The notes: generated by a model from the sequence alone, not told the origin. A stretch of 64,000 bases of DNA from Amycolatopsis umgeniensis (GCF_014205155.1 NZ_JACHMX010000001.1:6262001-6326000); one strand, 5' to 3'. Counted from the first letter of the stretch, positions 45,330-57,879 are shown. Program-made: numbers and translations.

Positions 45330-45412
45330 AGGGTGTAGTCAGATTGGGCAGATGTCAAGGGTCCACCGCCAACAGGGGGGTTTGCAAGTGCCCCGCCACG
45401 AGCTACAGTGAA

Positions 45413-45434
45413 TTACTGAACGGACGGTCTGTAA
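45413..45434. promoter_or_regulatory. PaaR-like operator 2 (paaZ side)
   Basis: A 22-bp dyad starts TTACTGAACGG (45413-45423) and ends ACGGTCTGTAA (45424-45434); 8 of 11 arm positions pair. It is 27 bp before the paaZ ATG. It shares TTACTGA and CGGACGGT with operator 1 but has closer half-sites. Confidence 0.65.
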
Positions 45435-45460
45435 ATCCCACCATGGTGAAGGGTCGACTA

Positions 45461-47491
45461 ATGGCTTTGCTGCGCAGCTACGTCTCCGGCGGGTGGCACA
45501 CGGCGGAAAACGACGGCGTACCGCTGCACGACGCCTCGACCGGCGAGGAGGTCGCCCGTGTCTCGTCCGACGGCATCGACTTCGCCGCCGCGCTGGACCA
45601 CGGCCGCCGCACCGGCGGCCCCGCGCTGCGCGAGCTGACCTTCCACCAGCGCGCCGCGCTGCTGAAGGCACTGGCCTCACATCTGCGCGAACACCGCGAA
45701 GAGCTGTACGCGCTCTCGGCGAGGACGGGTGCCACCAAGGGCGACTCCATGGTCGACATCGACGGCGGTATCGGCGTCCTGTTCGCCTACTCCAGCAAGG
45801 GCAAACGCGAACTGCCGAACGACACCGTCTACGTCGACGGCAACGTCGAGCCGCTGAGCAAGGGCGGCACGTTCGTCGCCCAGCACATCGCCGTCCCGCT
45901 GCGCGGCGTCGCCGTCCAGATCAACGCCTTCAACTTCCCGGTCTGGGGCCCGCTGGAGAAATTCGCGCCCGCGTTCCTCGCCGGTGTGCCGAGCCTGATC
46001 AAACCGGCCAGCCAGACCTCGTACCTGACGGCGCGGCTGGTCGAGATCATCATCGAGTCCGGCATCCTGCCCGAGGGCACGCTGCAGTTCGTCGCGGGCA
46101 GCGTCGGAGACCTGCTCGACCACGTCACCGCGCAGGACCTCGTCTCGTTCACCGGTTCCGCGTCGACGGCGCAGAAGCTCCGCGCGCACCCCGCGATCGT
46201 GCGCAACTCCGTCCGGTTCAACGCCGAGGCCGACTCGCTGAACTGCTCGATCCTCGGCCCGGACGCGAAACCCGGCACCACCGAGTTCGACCTCTTCGTC
46301 AAGCAGCTCACCACCGAGATGACGGTCAAGGCCGGGCAGAAGTGCACCGCCATCCGCCGTGCCTTCGTGCCCGCGGACCTGCTGGACGCCGTCGCCGAGG
46401 CCGCGAGCGCGCGGCTGGCGAAGACCGTCGTCGGCAACCCCACCGCCGAGGGGGTCCGGATGGGTGCCCTGGCCAGCCTGGAGCAGCGTGAGGAGGTCCG
46501 GCGGTCGCTCAAGGCGCTGCTGGACGTCGGCACGGTCGTCTTCGGCGACCCGGAGCAGGTCGAGGTCGTCGGCGCCGACGCCGAACGCGGCGCGTTCATC
46601 TCGCCGGTACTGCTGAAGGCCGATCCGGAGCGTTCCGAGCCGCACGAGGTCGAGGCCTTCGGCCCGGTCTCGACGTTGCTGCCCTACACCTCCACCGAGC
46701 AGGTCATCGAGCTCGCCGCGCGCGGCGGCGGCAGCCTGGTCGGCTCCATCGTCACCGCGGACGCGGAGTTCGCCCGCGAGGTCGTCCTCGGTGTCGCGCC
46801 GTACCACGGCCGTCTGCTGGTGCTGGACGCCGAAGACGCCAAGGAGTCCACCGGCCACGGCTCGCCGATGCCGCAGCTGGTGCACGGCGGACCCGGTCGC
46901 GCCGGTGGCGGCGAGGAGATGGGCGGCGTCCGCGGCGTGCTGCACCACATGCAGCGCACGGCGGTCCAGGGCAGCCCGAAGGTGCTCAGCACGGTCACCG
47001 GCCGCTGGGTCACCGGCGCCCCGCGCGCCGAAGGCGACGTCCACCCGTTCCGGAAGTCCTTGGCGGAGCTGAAGATCGGCGACTCCGTCGTCGCCGGGCC
47101 GCGTGAGGTCCTGCAGTCCGACGTAGACCACTTCGCCGAGTTCACCGGCGACACCTTCTACGCCCACACCGATCCCGAAGCCGCCGCGGCGAACCCGCTG
47201 TTCGGCGGGATCGTGGCGCACGGCTACCTCGTGGTCTCGTTCGCCGCCGGCCTGTTCGTCTCGCCGGAGCCCGGCCCGGTGCTGGCCAACTACGGCCTGG
47301 AGAACCTGCGGTTCCTCACCCCGGTCAAGGTCGGCGACACCCTCACGGTGACGTTGACCGCCAAGCAGATCACCCCGCGCATCGACCAGGAGTACGGCGA
47401 GGTCCGCTGGGACGCCGACGTGACCAACGCCGACGGCGACTCGGTCGCCAAGTACGACGTGCTGACCCTGGTGGCGAAGGAGCAGTCATGA
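45461..47491 (+). CDS. paaZ: Bifunctional oxepin-CoA hydrolase/3-oxo-5,6-dehydrosuberyl-CoA semialdehyde dehydrogenase
   Basis: This 676-residue two-domain enzyme starts at ATG 45461 after AAGGG. Residues ~1-515 are an aldehyde dehydrogenase with catalytic Cys in '[14 protein letters not shown]' (~295). Residues ~545-676 are a MaoC/(R)-hydratase-type hotdog domain with '[20 protein letters not shown]' (~556-575) and '[19 protein letters not shown]'. It opens the oxepin ring and oxidises the resulting aldehyde. First gene of paaZABCDE; its stop overlaps the paaA start by 4 bp. Confidence 0.95.
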   Translation: MALLRSYVSGGWHTAENDGVPLHDASTGEEVARVSSDGIDFAAALDHGRRTGGPALRELTFHQRAALLKALASHLREHREELYALSARTGATKGDSMVDIDGGIGVLFAYSSKGKRELPNDTVYVDGNVEPLSKGGTFVAQHIAVPLRGVAVQINAFNFPVWGPLEKFAPAFLAGVPSLIKPASQTSYLTARLVEIIIESGILPEGTLQFVAGSVGDLLDHVTAQDLVSFTGSASTAQKLRAHPAIVRNSVRFNAEADSLNCSILGPDAKPGTTEFDLFVKQLTTEMTVKAGQKCTAIRRAFVPADLLDAVAEAASARLAKTVVGNPTAEGVRMGALASLEQREEVRRSLKALLDVGTVVFGDPEQVEVVGADAERGAFISPVLLKADPERSEPHEVEAFGPVSTLLPYTSTEQVIELAARGGGSLVGSIVTADAEFAREVVLGVAPYHGRLLVLDAEDAKESTGHGSPMPQLVHGGPGRAGGGEEMGGVRGVLHHMQRTAVQGSPKVLSTVTGRWVTGAPRAEGDVHPFRKSLAELKIGDSVVAGPREVLQSDVDHFAEFTGDTFYAHTDPEAAAANPLFGGIVAHGYLVVSFAAGLFVSPEPGPVLANYGLENLRFLTPVKVGDTLTVTLTAKQITPRIDQEYGEVRWDADVTNADGDSVAKYDVLTLVAKEQS

Positions 47492-48444
47492 CGGCCACGG
47501 TCGTTGAGGGAACACAGCCCGAGCGCGACCTCGAGCAGCACTTCGAGGCGACCATCGAGCGCGATCAGCGCATCGAGCCGCGCGACTGGGTGCCCGAGGG
47601 CTACCGCAAGACGATGATCCGCCAGATCGCGCAGCACGCGCATTCGGAGATCATCGGCATGCAGCCCGAGGGCAACTGGATCACCCGTGCGCCTTCCTTG
47701 CGGCGCAAGGCGATCCTGCTCGCGAAGGTGCAGGACGAGGCCGGCCACGGGCTGTACCTGTACTCGGCGGCGGCCACCCTCGGCGCCGACCGCGCGGACC
47801 TGACCGACAAGCTCATCAACGGCAAGCAGAAGTACTCGTCGATCTTCAACTACCCGACGCTGACCTTCGCCGACGTCGGCGTGGTCGGCTGGCTGGTCGA
47901 CGGCGCGGCGATCTGCAACCAGGTCCCGCTGTGCCGCAGCTCGTACGGGCCGTACGCCCGCGCCATGATCCGCATCTGCAAGGAAGAGTCCTTCCACCAG
48001 CGGCAGGGCTTCGAGCTGCTGATGACGATGATGCGTGGCACCGACGAACAGCGCGCGATGGTGCAGGAGGCGGTGAACCGCTGGTGGTGGCCGTCGCTGA
48101 TGATGTTCGGCCCGCCCGACGCGGATTCGCCGAACACCGCGCAGTCGATGGCGTGGAAGGTCAAACGCCACACCAACGACGAACTGCGCCAGCGCTTTGT
48201 CGACATGTCCATTCCGCAGGCCGAGGCGCTGGGCGTCACCTTTCCGGATCCGGATCTGAAATGGAACGCCGAACGCGGGCACTACGACTTCGGCGCCGTC
48301 GACTGGGACGAGTTCAAGAACGTGTTGAAGGGCAACGGCCCCTGCAACGCCCAGCGCATCGCGCATCGGCGGCGGGCCCAGGAAGACGGCGCGTGGGTGC
48401 GCGAGGCAGCGGCCGCCCACGCCGCCAAGAAAGGGGCTTCGTGA
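47488..48444 (+). CDS. paaA: Phenylacetyl-CoA epoxidase, di-iron catalytic subunit
   Basis: This 318-residue ferritin-like protein supplies the di-iron centre of the 1,2-epoxidase. Ligand motifs are '[10 protein letters not shown]', '[13 protein letters not shown]' (~80-92) and '[14 protein letters not shown]' (~162-175). It forms the catalytic PaaAC pair within the PaaABCE complex, which converts phenylacetyl-CoA to its ring 1,2-epoxide. The start overlaps the paaZ stop, and its stop overlaps the paaB start. Confidence 0.96.
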   Translation: MTATVVEGTQPERDLEQHFEATIERDQRIEPRDWVPEGYRKTMIRQIAQHAHSEIIGMQPEGNWITRAPSLRRKAILLAKVQDEAGHGLYLYSAAATLGADRADLTDKLINGKQKYSSIFNYPTLTFADVGVVGWLVDGAAICNQVPLCRSSYGPYARAMIRICKEESFHQRQGFELLMTMMRGTDEQRAMVQEAVNRWWWPSLMMFGPPDADSPNTAQSMAWKVKRHTNDELRQRFVDMSIPQAEALGVTFPDPDLKWNAERGHYDFGAVDWDEFKNVLKGNGPCNAQRIAHRRRAQEDGAWVREAAAAHAAKKGAS

Positions 48445-48728
48445 TGAAACACGACTGGCCGTTGTACGAAGTGTTCGTCCGGGGCAAGCGCGGCCTGAAC
48501 CACGTGCACGTGGGTTCGCTGCACGCGGCGGACGACGACATGGCGCTGCACCACGCGCGGGATCTGTACACCCGCCGCAACGAGGGTGTGTCGATCTGGG
48601 TCGTGCGTGCGAGCGCCATCACCGCGTCCTCTCCGGACGAGAAGGACCCGTTCTTCGCGCCCAGCGGCGACAAGGTGTACCGGCACCCGACGTTCTACGA
48701 CATCCCCGACAACGTTCCGCACATCTGA
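48444..48728 (+). CDS. paaB: Phenylacetyl-CoA epoxidase subunit PaaB
   Basis: This is a 94-residue protein starting '[20 protein letters not shown]' with 'VHVGSLHAADDDMALHHARD' and 'DPFFAPSGDKVYRHPTFYDI'. It is a bridging, non-catalytic subunit of the epoxidase. The ATG overlaps the paaA TGA (GTGATG), so coupling is tight. Length is normal for the family. Confidence 0.95.
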   Translation: MKHDWPLYEVFVRGKRGLNHVHVGSLHAADDDMALHHARDLYTRRNEGVSIWVVRASAITASSPDEKDPFFAPSGDKVYRHPTFYDIPDNVPHI

Positions 48729-48729
48729 C

Positions 48730-49587
48730 ATGAGCTTCGACAACGCCTACGAGGCGATCACCGAGGAAAACGACTCGCGCTGGGCCTTCGGCACCGGCTT
48801 CGAGGACCCGCTGTCCGGGGTGGACACCGCGGTTCCGTCCGGTGTGGACGGTGCGCGGCTGGCGGCCTACTGCCTGATGCTCGGCGACGACGCGCTGATC
48901 TTCTCGCACCGGCTGCAGGAATGGTGCACGAACGCGCCCGAACTCGAGGACGAGGTCGCGATCGCGAACATCGCGCTCGACCTGCTCGGACAGGCCCGGC
49001 TGCTGCTCGCCCGCGCGGGCAAGGCCGATGGCGGTGAGCGCACCGAGGACTCGTACGCCTTCTTCCGGAGCGAGCAGGAGTACCGCAACGTCCGGCTCGC
49101 CGAACTCGAAGGCGGGCACTTCGGGCATCTGATCGCGCGGATGCTGGTGTTCTCGATCTGGCGGCTGGCGCTCTTGCAGCGACTTCAGACCAGTGTCGAC
49201 CCGGTGCTGGCGGCCATCGCGGACAAGGGTGTCAAGGAAGTCGCGTACCACCGTGACTACGCGGCGCAGTGGGTCGTCCGGCTGGGCGACGGGACCGAGC
49301 TGTCCCACGAGCGCATGCAGGAAGGTCTCGACGCGGTCTGGCCTTATGTGGGCGAGCTGTTCACCGCGCACGAGGTCGAGTTCGTCGAGTCACCGTCGCT
49401 GAGGCCGGAGTTCGACGCGATCCTCGACCAGGTGCTGGCCGTCGCGAAGCTGACGCGCCCCGAAATCGGTGCCATCGCCGGGGTGTCCGGCCGGATGGGC
49501 CGCGACGGCGTGCACACCGAGCGGATGGGCTTCCTGCTGGCGGAACTGCAGAGTGTCGCCAGGGAACACCCGGACGCGACATGGTGA
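48730..49587 (+). CDS. paaC: Phenylacetyl-CoA epoxidase structural subunit
   Basis: This 285-residue ferritin-like paralogue of PaaA lacks a full set of iron ligands. It contains 'LAAYCLMLGDDALIFSHRLQ', 'DEVAIANIALDLLGQARLLL' and 'EVAYHRDYAAQWVVRLGDGT'. PaaC supports PaaA and helps bind the CoA substrate. It starts at the next ATG after the paaB stop and its TGA lies inside the paaD start region. Confidence 0.95.
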   Translation: MSFDNAYEAITEENDSRWAFGTGFEDPLSGVDTAVPSGVDGARLAAYCLMLGDDALIFSHRLQEWCTNAPELEDEVAIANIALDLLGQARLLLARAGKADGGERTEDSYAFFRSEQEYRNVRLAELEGGHFGHLIARMLVFSIWRLALLQRLQTSVDPVLAAIADKGVKEVAYHRDYAAQWVVRLGDGTELSHERMQEGLDAVWPYVGELFTAHEVEFVESPSLRPEFDAILDQVLAVAKLTRPEIGAIAGVSGRMGRDGVHTERMGFLLAELQSVAREHPDATW

Positions 49588-50069
49588 CCGCGTACGCCGT
49601 GGCGGCCACGGTCACCGATCCGGAACTGCCGATGCTCACCCTCGCCGACCTCGGCGTACTGCGCGAGGTGTCCGAATCCGATGGCCGGGTGGTCGTCGCG
49701 ATCACCCCGACCTACACCGGCTGCCCGGCGATGGACACCATGCGCGACGACCTCGTCCACGCGCTCACCGGCGCGGGCTACGGCGAGGTCGAGGTCCGCA
49801 CGGTGCTCCAGCCCGCCTGGTCCACCGACTGGATCACCGAAGACGGCAAACGGAAACTGGCCGAGGCCGGGATCGCGCCGCCGGGGGCCGCGCCGCGGCG
49901 GACCGGCCCGATCCCGCTCACGCTGAGCCCGCCGGTGTCTTCGGTCCGCTGTCCTCATTGTGGCTCCGCGGACACCGAGGAGCAGTCCCGGTTCAGCGCG
50001 ACGGCGTGCAAAGCGTTGCGCCGCTGCCGGTTCTGCCTCGAGCCGTTCGAACACGTCAAGGAGATCTAG
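49581..50069 (+). CDS. paaD: Phenylacetate degradation protein PaaD (Fe-S assembly related)
   Basis: This 162-residue protein has an N-terminal DUF59/MIP18-like domain ('VTDPELPMLTLADLGVLREV', 'ITPTYTGCPAMDTMRDDLVH'), which in SufT-type proteins helps insert iron-sulfur or di-iron cofactors. The C-terminal CPHCG...CRFC segment forms a small zinc-ribbon-like cluster. It probably matures the PaaE cluster or the PaaA di-iron site. It overlaps paaC by 7 bp. Confidence 0.94.
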   Translation: MVTAYAVAATVTDPELPMLTLADLGVLREVSESDGRVVVAITPTYTGCPAMDTMRDDLVHALTGAGYGEVEVRTVLQPAWSTDWITEDGKRKLAEAGIAPPGAAPRRTGPIPLTLSPPVSSVRCPHCGSADTEEQSRFSATACKALRRCRFCLEPFEHVKEI

Positions 50070-51139
50070 TGACCGCGATCCTGCGCCGCACCGGGTTTCA
50101 CACCCTGAAGGTGGCCGACGTCCAGCGTCTGTGCGACGACGCCGTCGCGGTGACCTTCGACGTGCCCGAAGACCTCGCCGAGACGTTCCGCTTCAAGGCC
50201 GGCCAGTCACTGACCCTGCGCCGCGAGGTCGAGGGCCGCGACGAGCGCCGTTCGTACTCGATCTGCGCGCCCGCCGGGGCGGCGCCGCGGGTCGGCGTCC
50301 GGGAGGTGCCGGGCGGGCTGTTCTCGTCGTGGCTGGTGCGTGACGTGAAACCCGGCGACGAGATCGAGGTCGCCGCGCCCACCGGCAATTTCAGCCCGGA
50401 TCTCGAAGCCGCCGGGCATCACGTGCTGATCGCGGCCGGATCCGGCATCACGCCGGTGCTGTCGATCGCGTCCTCGCTGCTCAGCGAATCCGACGCGACG
50501 GTCACCGTGCTCTACGGCAACCGGCGCACGGACACCGTCATGTTCGCCGACGACCTCGCGGACCTGAAAGACCGGTACCCCGCGCGGCTCGAACTCGTGC
50601 ACGTGCTCTCCCGCGAGCCGCGCGAGGCCGAACTGTTCACCGGCCGCCTCGACGTCGAGAAGCTGCGGCGCCTGTGCACCGTGCTGATCCCGGTCGAAGA
50701 CGTCGCGCACTGGTGGCTGTGCGGGCCTTTCGAGATGGTGACAGGCGCGCAGGAACTCCTTCGTTCGCTCGACGTCGCCGACGAGAAAATCCACCAGGAA
50801 CTGTTCTATGTGGACACTCCGCCGGAGCCGGTGCACCACGTCGACCCGGCCGTCGTCGGATCCTCCAGCGAGGTCACGCTGGTACTCGACGGCCGGTCGA
50901 CGACGATGACGTTGCCGCGCAACTCCTCTCTGCTCGACGGCGCGCAGAAGTACCGTCCGGACCTGCCCTTCGCCTGCAAGGGCGGCGTGTGCGGGACCTG
51001 CCGGGCGAAGATCTGCGACGGCAAGGTGGACATGCGGCGCAACTTCGCCCTGGAGAAGGCCGAAGTGGACGCCGGTTTCGTGCTCACCTGTCAGTCGGTG
51101 CCGGTGTCCGAAGCCGTCACCGTGGACTTCGACGCCTGA
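50069..51139 (+). CDS. paaE: Phenylacetyl-CoA epoxidase reductase subunit
   Basis: This 356-residue reductase starts at GTG 50069 behind AAGGAG. It has an FAD-binding domain ('DERRSYSICAP'), an NAD(P)H domain ('HHVLIAAGSGITPVLSIASS', 'WWLCGPFEMV') and a C-terminal plant-type 2Fe-2S domain ('CKGGVCGTCRAKICDGKV' ... 'LTCQ'). It passes electrons from NADPH to the PaaA di-iron site. Last gene of the visible paa operon; a 21-bp-period element begins at its stop. The later pathway genes (paaF, G, H, J) are not in the window. Confidence 0.95.
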   Translation: MTAILRRTGFHTLKVADVQRLCDDAVAVTFDVPEDLAETFRFKAGQSLTLRREVEGRDERRSYSICAPAGAAPRVGVREVPGGLFSSWLVRDVKPGDEIEVAAPTGNFSPDLEAAGHHVLIAAGSGITPVLSIASSLLSESDATVTVLYGNRRTDTVMFADDLADLKDRYPARLELVHVLSREPREAELFTGRLDVEKLRRLCTVLIPVEDVAHWWLCGPFEMVTGAQELLRSLDVADEKIHQELFYVDTPPEPVHHVDPAVVGSSSEVTLVLDGRSTTMTLPRNSSLLDGAQKYRPDLPFACKGGVCGTCRAKICDGKVDMRRNFALEKAEVDAGFVLTCQSVPVSEAVTVDFDA

Positions 51140-51180
51140 TCACGCGAGTTACGAGTCCAATCACGCGAGTTACGGCTCCT
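51140..51180. repeat. 21-bp-period repeat element after paaE
   Basis: Two direct copies of TCACGCGAGTTACG begin at 51140 and 51161, exactly 21 bp apart, directly after the paaE stop. It is the same core as the array at 27101 (TCACGCGAGT). A hairpin follows at 51227. Confidence 0.8.
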
Positions 51181-51226
51181 TTGCCCAGGGCCATGCGGGC
51201 AACCATCGCTCCCCGCCTCGGCCGAC

Positions 51227-51279
51227 GTTGTGAAAGCCACTTTCGCAACCTTCAACGTTGCGAAAGTGGCTTTCACAAC
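51227..51279. terminator. 53-nt hairpin between convergent genes
   Basis: Two 23-nt perfectly paired arms (51227-51249, 51257-51279) around a 7-nt loop CTTCAAC. The arm core GAAAGCCACTTTCG equals that of the hairpin at 7304-7356. It lies between paaE and the ABC-F gene. Confidence 0.8.
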
Positions 51280-51301
51280 ATGCCGCCTTCGCCTGACCCC
51301 C

Positions 51302-52870
51302 TCAGTGAGTCCCCAGCCACCTCGTGATGCCGATGTCCTTCAGGAACGGCCGGTCGTGGCTCGCCACGATCAGCGTGCCCCGGTAGGCCAGCAACGCCTC
51401 GGTGAGCCGTCGCACGCTCGCCAGGTCGAGGTTGTTCGTCGGCTCGTCGAGCAGCAGCAGTTTCGGCGTCGGTTCGGTCAGCAGCAGCGCCGCCAGTGCC
51501 GCGCGGAACCGCTCCCCGCCGGAGAGCGACGCGACTTCACGGTCGGCCGTCTTGCCCCGGAACAGGAACCGTGCCAGCCGCGCGCGGATCTCGTTGTCCG
51601 TGAGTGACGGCGCGACCAGACGTACGTTGTCCACAATGGACATCGTGTCGTCGAGGATGTCGATCCGCTGGGGGAGCAGCCGCGCGGGGACGAACAGCCG
51701 CGCTTCGCCCGATCGCGGCGGGAGTTCGCCGGTGATCGTGCGGAGCAGGGTGGTCTTGCCCGAACCGTTCGGGCCGACGAGCGCGATCCGCTCGGGGCCC
51801 ATGACATGCAGGTTCACCGGCGGGCCGAACCGGGGTTCGGCGTCGATGCGGAGCACGTCCGTTCCCCGCGCGACCGTGGTTTCCGGCAGCTCGACGCGGA
51901 TCTCGGCGTCCTCGCGCACCAGCTCCTCGGCGGCTTTCAGCGCTTCGACGGCGTCCTCCAGCCTGCCGGTGTGCAGGTTCCGGTACTTGCCCGCGGCGAT
52001 CTGCGCGTCCTCCTGTCGTTTGCGCATCCGTCCCTTCGGTTCGCGTTTCCGGTCCCACATCTTCTGGCCGTAGCGGGCTCGCCGGGCGAGCGTGGTCCCG
52101 GCCTCGATCAGCTCGCGCTTCTGCCGTTTGACGTGAGATTCGGCCGCGCGCACGTGCCGTCGCGCGGCTTCTTGGGCGACCTCGACGGCATGCTCGTAGT
52201 CGTCGAGGTCGCCGCCGTACGTGGTCACCTCGCTGTCGCGGACCTCGACGATCCTGTCGACCAGCCGGAGGAGCTCGCGGTCGTGGGAGACCACGACGAG
52301 GATCCCGCCCCAGCCCTCCACCTCGCGGTGCACGAGTTCGCGTGCCCGCAGGTCGAGGTTGTTCGTCGGCTCGTCGAGCAGCAGTGCGGCGGGACGCCGC
52401 AGGAGCAGGGCGGCCAGCCCGAGCAGCGTGAGCTCACCGCCGGACAGCTCGCCCGCTCGCTGGTCGAGGCGGACGGCGTCCAGGCCGAGTCTGTCGAGGA
52501 TCGCGCGGATGCGTTCCTCGACGTCCCAGTTGTCGCCGATGGTGGTGAAGTGCTCCTCTGCGGTAGCGCCGCTCTCGACGGCCCTGATCGCCGAGCGGAG
52601 CGCGGTGACGCCCAGCACGTCGTCGACGCGGCGGCCGGTGTCGAGGACGAGGTTCTGCGGCAGGTAGCCGAGCTCACCCGGCGTGGTGATGGAGCCCGAG
52701 GTGGCTTTCAGCCCGCCGGCGAGCAGGCGGAGCAGTGTGGACTTGCCGGATCCGTTGGTGCCGACCAGGCCGGTGCGGCCTGCCCCGATGGTGAGCGAAA
52801 GGCGCTCGAACACTCCGGTGCCGTCGGGCCAGGTGAAGGTGACGTCGGAAAACGTCAAGGAAGAAGACAT
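51302..52870 (-). CDS. ABC-F family ribosome-associated ATPase
   Basis: This 522-residue soluble protein has two ATPase domains and no membrane segment. Domain 1 has 'GLVGTNGSGKST', 'LSGGELTLL' and 'LLLDEPTNNLDL'. Domain 2 has 'ALVGPNGSGKTT', 'LSGGERFRAALA' and 'LLLLDEPTNNLDLA'. They are joined by a basic coiled linker (~235-320, 'AESHVKRQKRELIEAG') that in ABC-F proteins reaches into the ribosome. Such proteins either aid translation or protect ribosomes from antibiotics. The leader (hairpin hiding the ribosome site, tiny upstream frame) resembles antibiotic-induced control, which favours a protection role (inference). Confidence 0.9.
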   Translation of the reverse strand: MSSSLTFSDVTFTWPDGTGVFERLSLTIGAGRTGLVGTNGSGKSTLLRLLAGGLKATSGSITTPGELGYLPQNLVLDTGRRVDDVLGVTALRSAIRAVESGATAEEHFTTIGDNWDVEERIRAILDRLGLDAVRLDQRAGELSGGELTLLGLAALLLRRPAALLLDEPTNNLDLRARELVHREVEGWGGILVVVSHDRELLRLVDRIVEVRDSEVTTYGGDLDDYEHAVEVAQEAARRHVRAAESHVKRQKRELIEAGTTLARRARYGQKMWDRKREPKGRMRKRQEDAQIAAGKYRNLHTGRLEDAVEALKAAEELVREDAEIRVELPETTVARGTDVLRIDAEPRFGPPVNLHVMGPERIALVGPNGSGKTTLLRTITGELPPRSGEARLFVPARLLPQRIDILDDTMSIVDNVRLVAPSLTDNEIRARLARFLFRGKTADREVASLSGGERFRAALAALLLTEPTPKLLLLDEPTNNLDLASVRRLTEALLAYRGTLIVASHDRPFLKDIGITRWLGTH

Positions 52871-52936
52871 GAGACTCCCTGCGAAGGAGGTGGATGAGGG
52901 CGCAGGTTCGTCTCAGAAGATCACCGCGCCAGGGTA
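52871..52936 (-). promoter_or_regulatory. Leader of the ABC-F gene: putative leaderless mini-ORF and SD-hiding hairpin
   Basis: Read on the minus strand: a possible -10 TACCCT (52936-52931), then GTG ATC TTC TGA (52924-52913, a three-codon frame at about +1). A hairpin follows at once: GAGAC/GTCTC (52914-52910 with 52875-52871) plus CCTGCG/CGCAGG (52906-52901 with 52883-52878). Its 3' arm holds the GGGAG ribosome site next to the ABC-F ATG. This fits translation attenuation. Confidence 0.5.
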
Positions 52937-52986
52937 GCCGGGCGGCGCTGCCGGTGCGACCGATTTGGCGGGGGCATACTGGCGAC

Positions 52987-54075
52987 GTGATCGAACGCCC
53001 GCACGTCCTGCTGTCCGCCGCCGTCTCGCTGGACGGGTACCTCGATGACGCGACCGACACCCGGCTGGTGCTGTCCAACCAGGACGATTGGGCCCGGGTG
53101 GACGGCCTGCGCGCGGCGTCGGACGCGATCCTGGTCGGCGCCAACACGGTCCGCGCGGACGATCCCCGCCTGCTGGTCCGCTCCCCGGAGCTGGTCGCCG
53201 AGCGCGTCGCGGCGGGCCGTCCGGAGCAACCGGTCAAGGTCACGCTCACCCGGAGCGGCTCGCTCGATCCGGCGGCACAGTTCTTCACCGTCGGGGACGC
53301 GGAGAAGCTGGTCTACGCGCCGCCCGGCGTCGTCACGGGGGTGAAGGCGACCGTGGTTGAAACTTTCGGCCTGCGCGAAATGCTGGCCGACCTCCACGCG
53401 CGCGGCATCCGGCGGCTGATGGTCGAAGGCGGCGGTGCGATGCACACCCAGTTCCTCACCGAGGGGCTGGCCGACGAACTGCACCTGGCGATCGCGCCGT
53501 TCTTCGTCGGCGATCCGCGCGCGCCCCGGTTCACCGGTCCGGGCGCGTTCCCTCGCGGGCTCACGCTGGTCGAAAGCACCCGGCTGGGCGACATCGCCGT
53601 CCTGGAGTACCACGCCACACCGGAACCGTCCGAAGTGGACATCCGGCGCCTGCGCGAGGCCATCGCGCTGGCCGAGAACTGCCCGCCGCGCACTTTCCGC
53701 GTCGGCGCCGTCATCACCGGTGCCGACGGCGAAGTGATCTCCACCGGCTACTCGGGCGACGGCGATCCGAACAACCACGCCGAAGAAGCCGCGCTCGCCA
53801 AACTCGAACCGGGAGACCCGAGGCTGGCGGAGGCGACGATGTACACGTCGCTGGAGCCGTGCAGCTCGCGGACGTCACATCCGCGGAGCTGCACCCAGCT
53901 CATCCTCGACGCGGGCATTCCCCGCGTCGTGTTCGCCTGGCGCGAGCCGTCGGTGTTCGTCGACTGCGTCGGCGCGGAAACGCTGGAAGCGGCCGGACGC
54001 CGGGTGATCGAGGTGCCAGCCCTCGCCGCCGACGTCCGCCGCGCGAACACCCATCTCGCGGGCGTCCGCCCCTGA
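52987..54075 (+). CDS. RibD-like fusion with reversed domain order (reductase then deaminase)
   Basis: This 362-residue protein starts at GTG 52987. Residues ~1-215 are a RibD_C/dihydrofolate-reductase-like domain ('PHVLLSAAVSLDGYLDDATD', 'AILVGANTVRADDPRLLV', 'RRLMVEGGGAMHTQFL'). Residues ~220-355 are a cytidine-deaminase-like zinc domain with 'NNHAEEAALA' and 'SLEPCSSRTSHPRSC' (His, Cys, Cys ligands, Glu acid). Canonical RibD has the deaminase first. The zinc motif differs from the usual PCxHxGxTPPC. It may act in riboflavin or another pyrimidine/pteridine pathway; no other rib gene is nearby. Confidence 0.85.
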   Translation: MIERPHVLLSAAVSLDGYLDDATDTRLVLSNQDDWARVDGLRAASDAILVGANTVRADDPRLLVRSPELVAERVAAGRPEQPVKVTLTRSGSLDPAAQFFTVGDAEKLVYAPPGVVTGVKATVVETFGLREMLADLHARGIRRLMVEGGGAMHTQFLTEGLADELHLAIAPFFVGDPRAPRFTGPGAFPRGLTLVESTRLGDIAVLEYHATPEPSEVDIRRLREAIALAENCPPRTFRVGAVITGADGEVISTGYSGDGDPNNHAEEAALAKLEPGDPRLAEATMYTSLEPCSSRTSHPRSCTQLILDAGIPRVVFAWREPSVFVDCVGAETLEAAGRRVIEVPALAADVRRANTHLAGVRP

Positions 54076-54076
54076 C

Positions 54077-54169
54077 CTACTTGCAGGCGCTGCAGCAGCC
54101 GCAGCCCTGACCGGTGCACGCCGAGCAGCAACCGTGGCGAAGCACGACCTTCAACAGGCGCTTGATCAT
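54077..54169 (-). CDS. 30-residue cysteine-rich peptide
   Basis: This short frame begins at ATG 54169 with a strong GGAGGA 7 nt upstream and ends TAG. The product has a basic amphipathic start ('MIKRLLKVVLRHG') and then 'CCSACTGQGCGCCSAC' plus Lys: seven Cys among the last 17 residues, arranged CCxxC-x4-CxCCxxC. That density suggests binding of a soft metal (Cu, Zn, Co) or a disulfide-rich or modified peptide. It follows cobN on the same strand, 107 bp after its stop, and abuts the convergent RibD-like gene. No known family is recognised. Confidence 0.65.
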   Translation of the reverse strand: MIKRLLKVVLRHGCCSACTGQGCGCCSACK

Positions 54170-54276
54170 CGCTGTCCTCCCGATCGTTGTCATCCCACCG
54201 CCCCTGTCACGCTAAGTTCTGCGCATACGACAGTGGTACCGCCGGGAGTGCCATGACGCTGCTCCAGCGGGTGACG

Positions 54277-57858
<3,582 letters not shown>

Positions 57859-57879
57859 GGCAGTCCTCACTCGGGGTGT

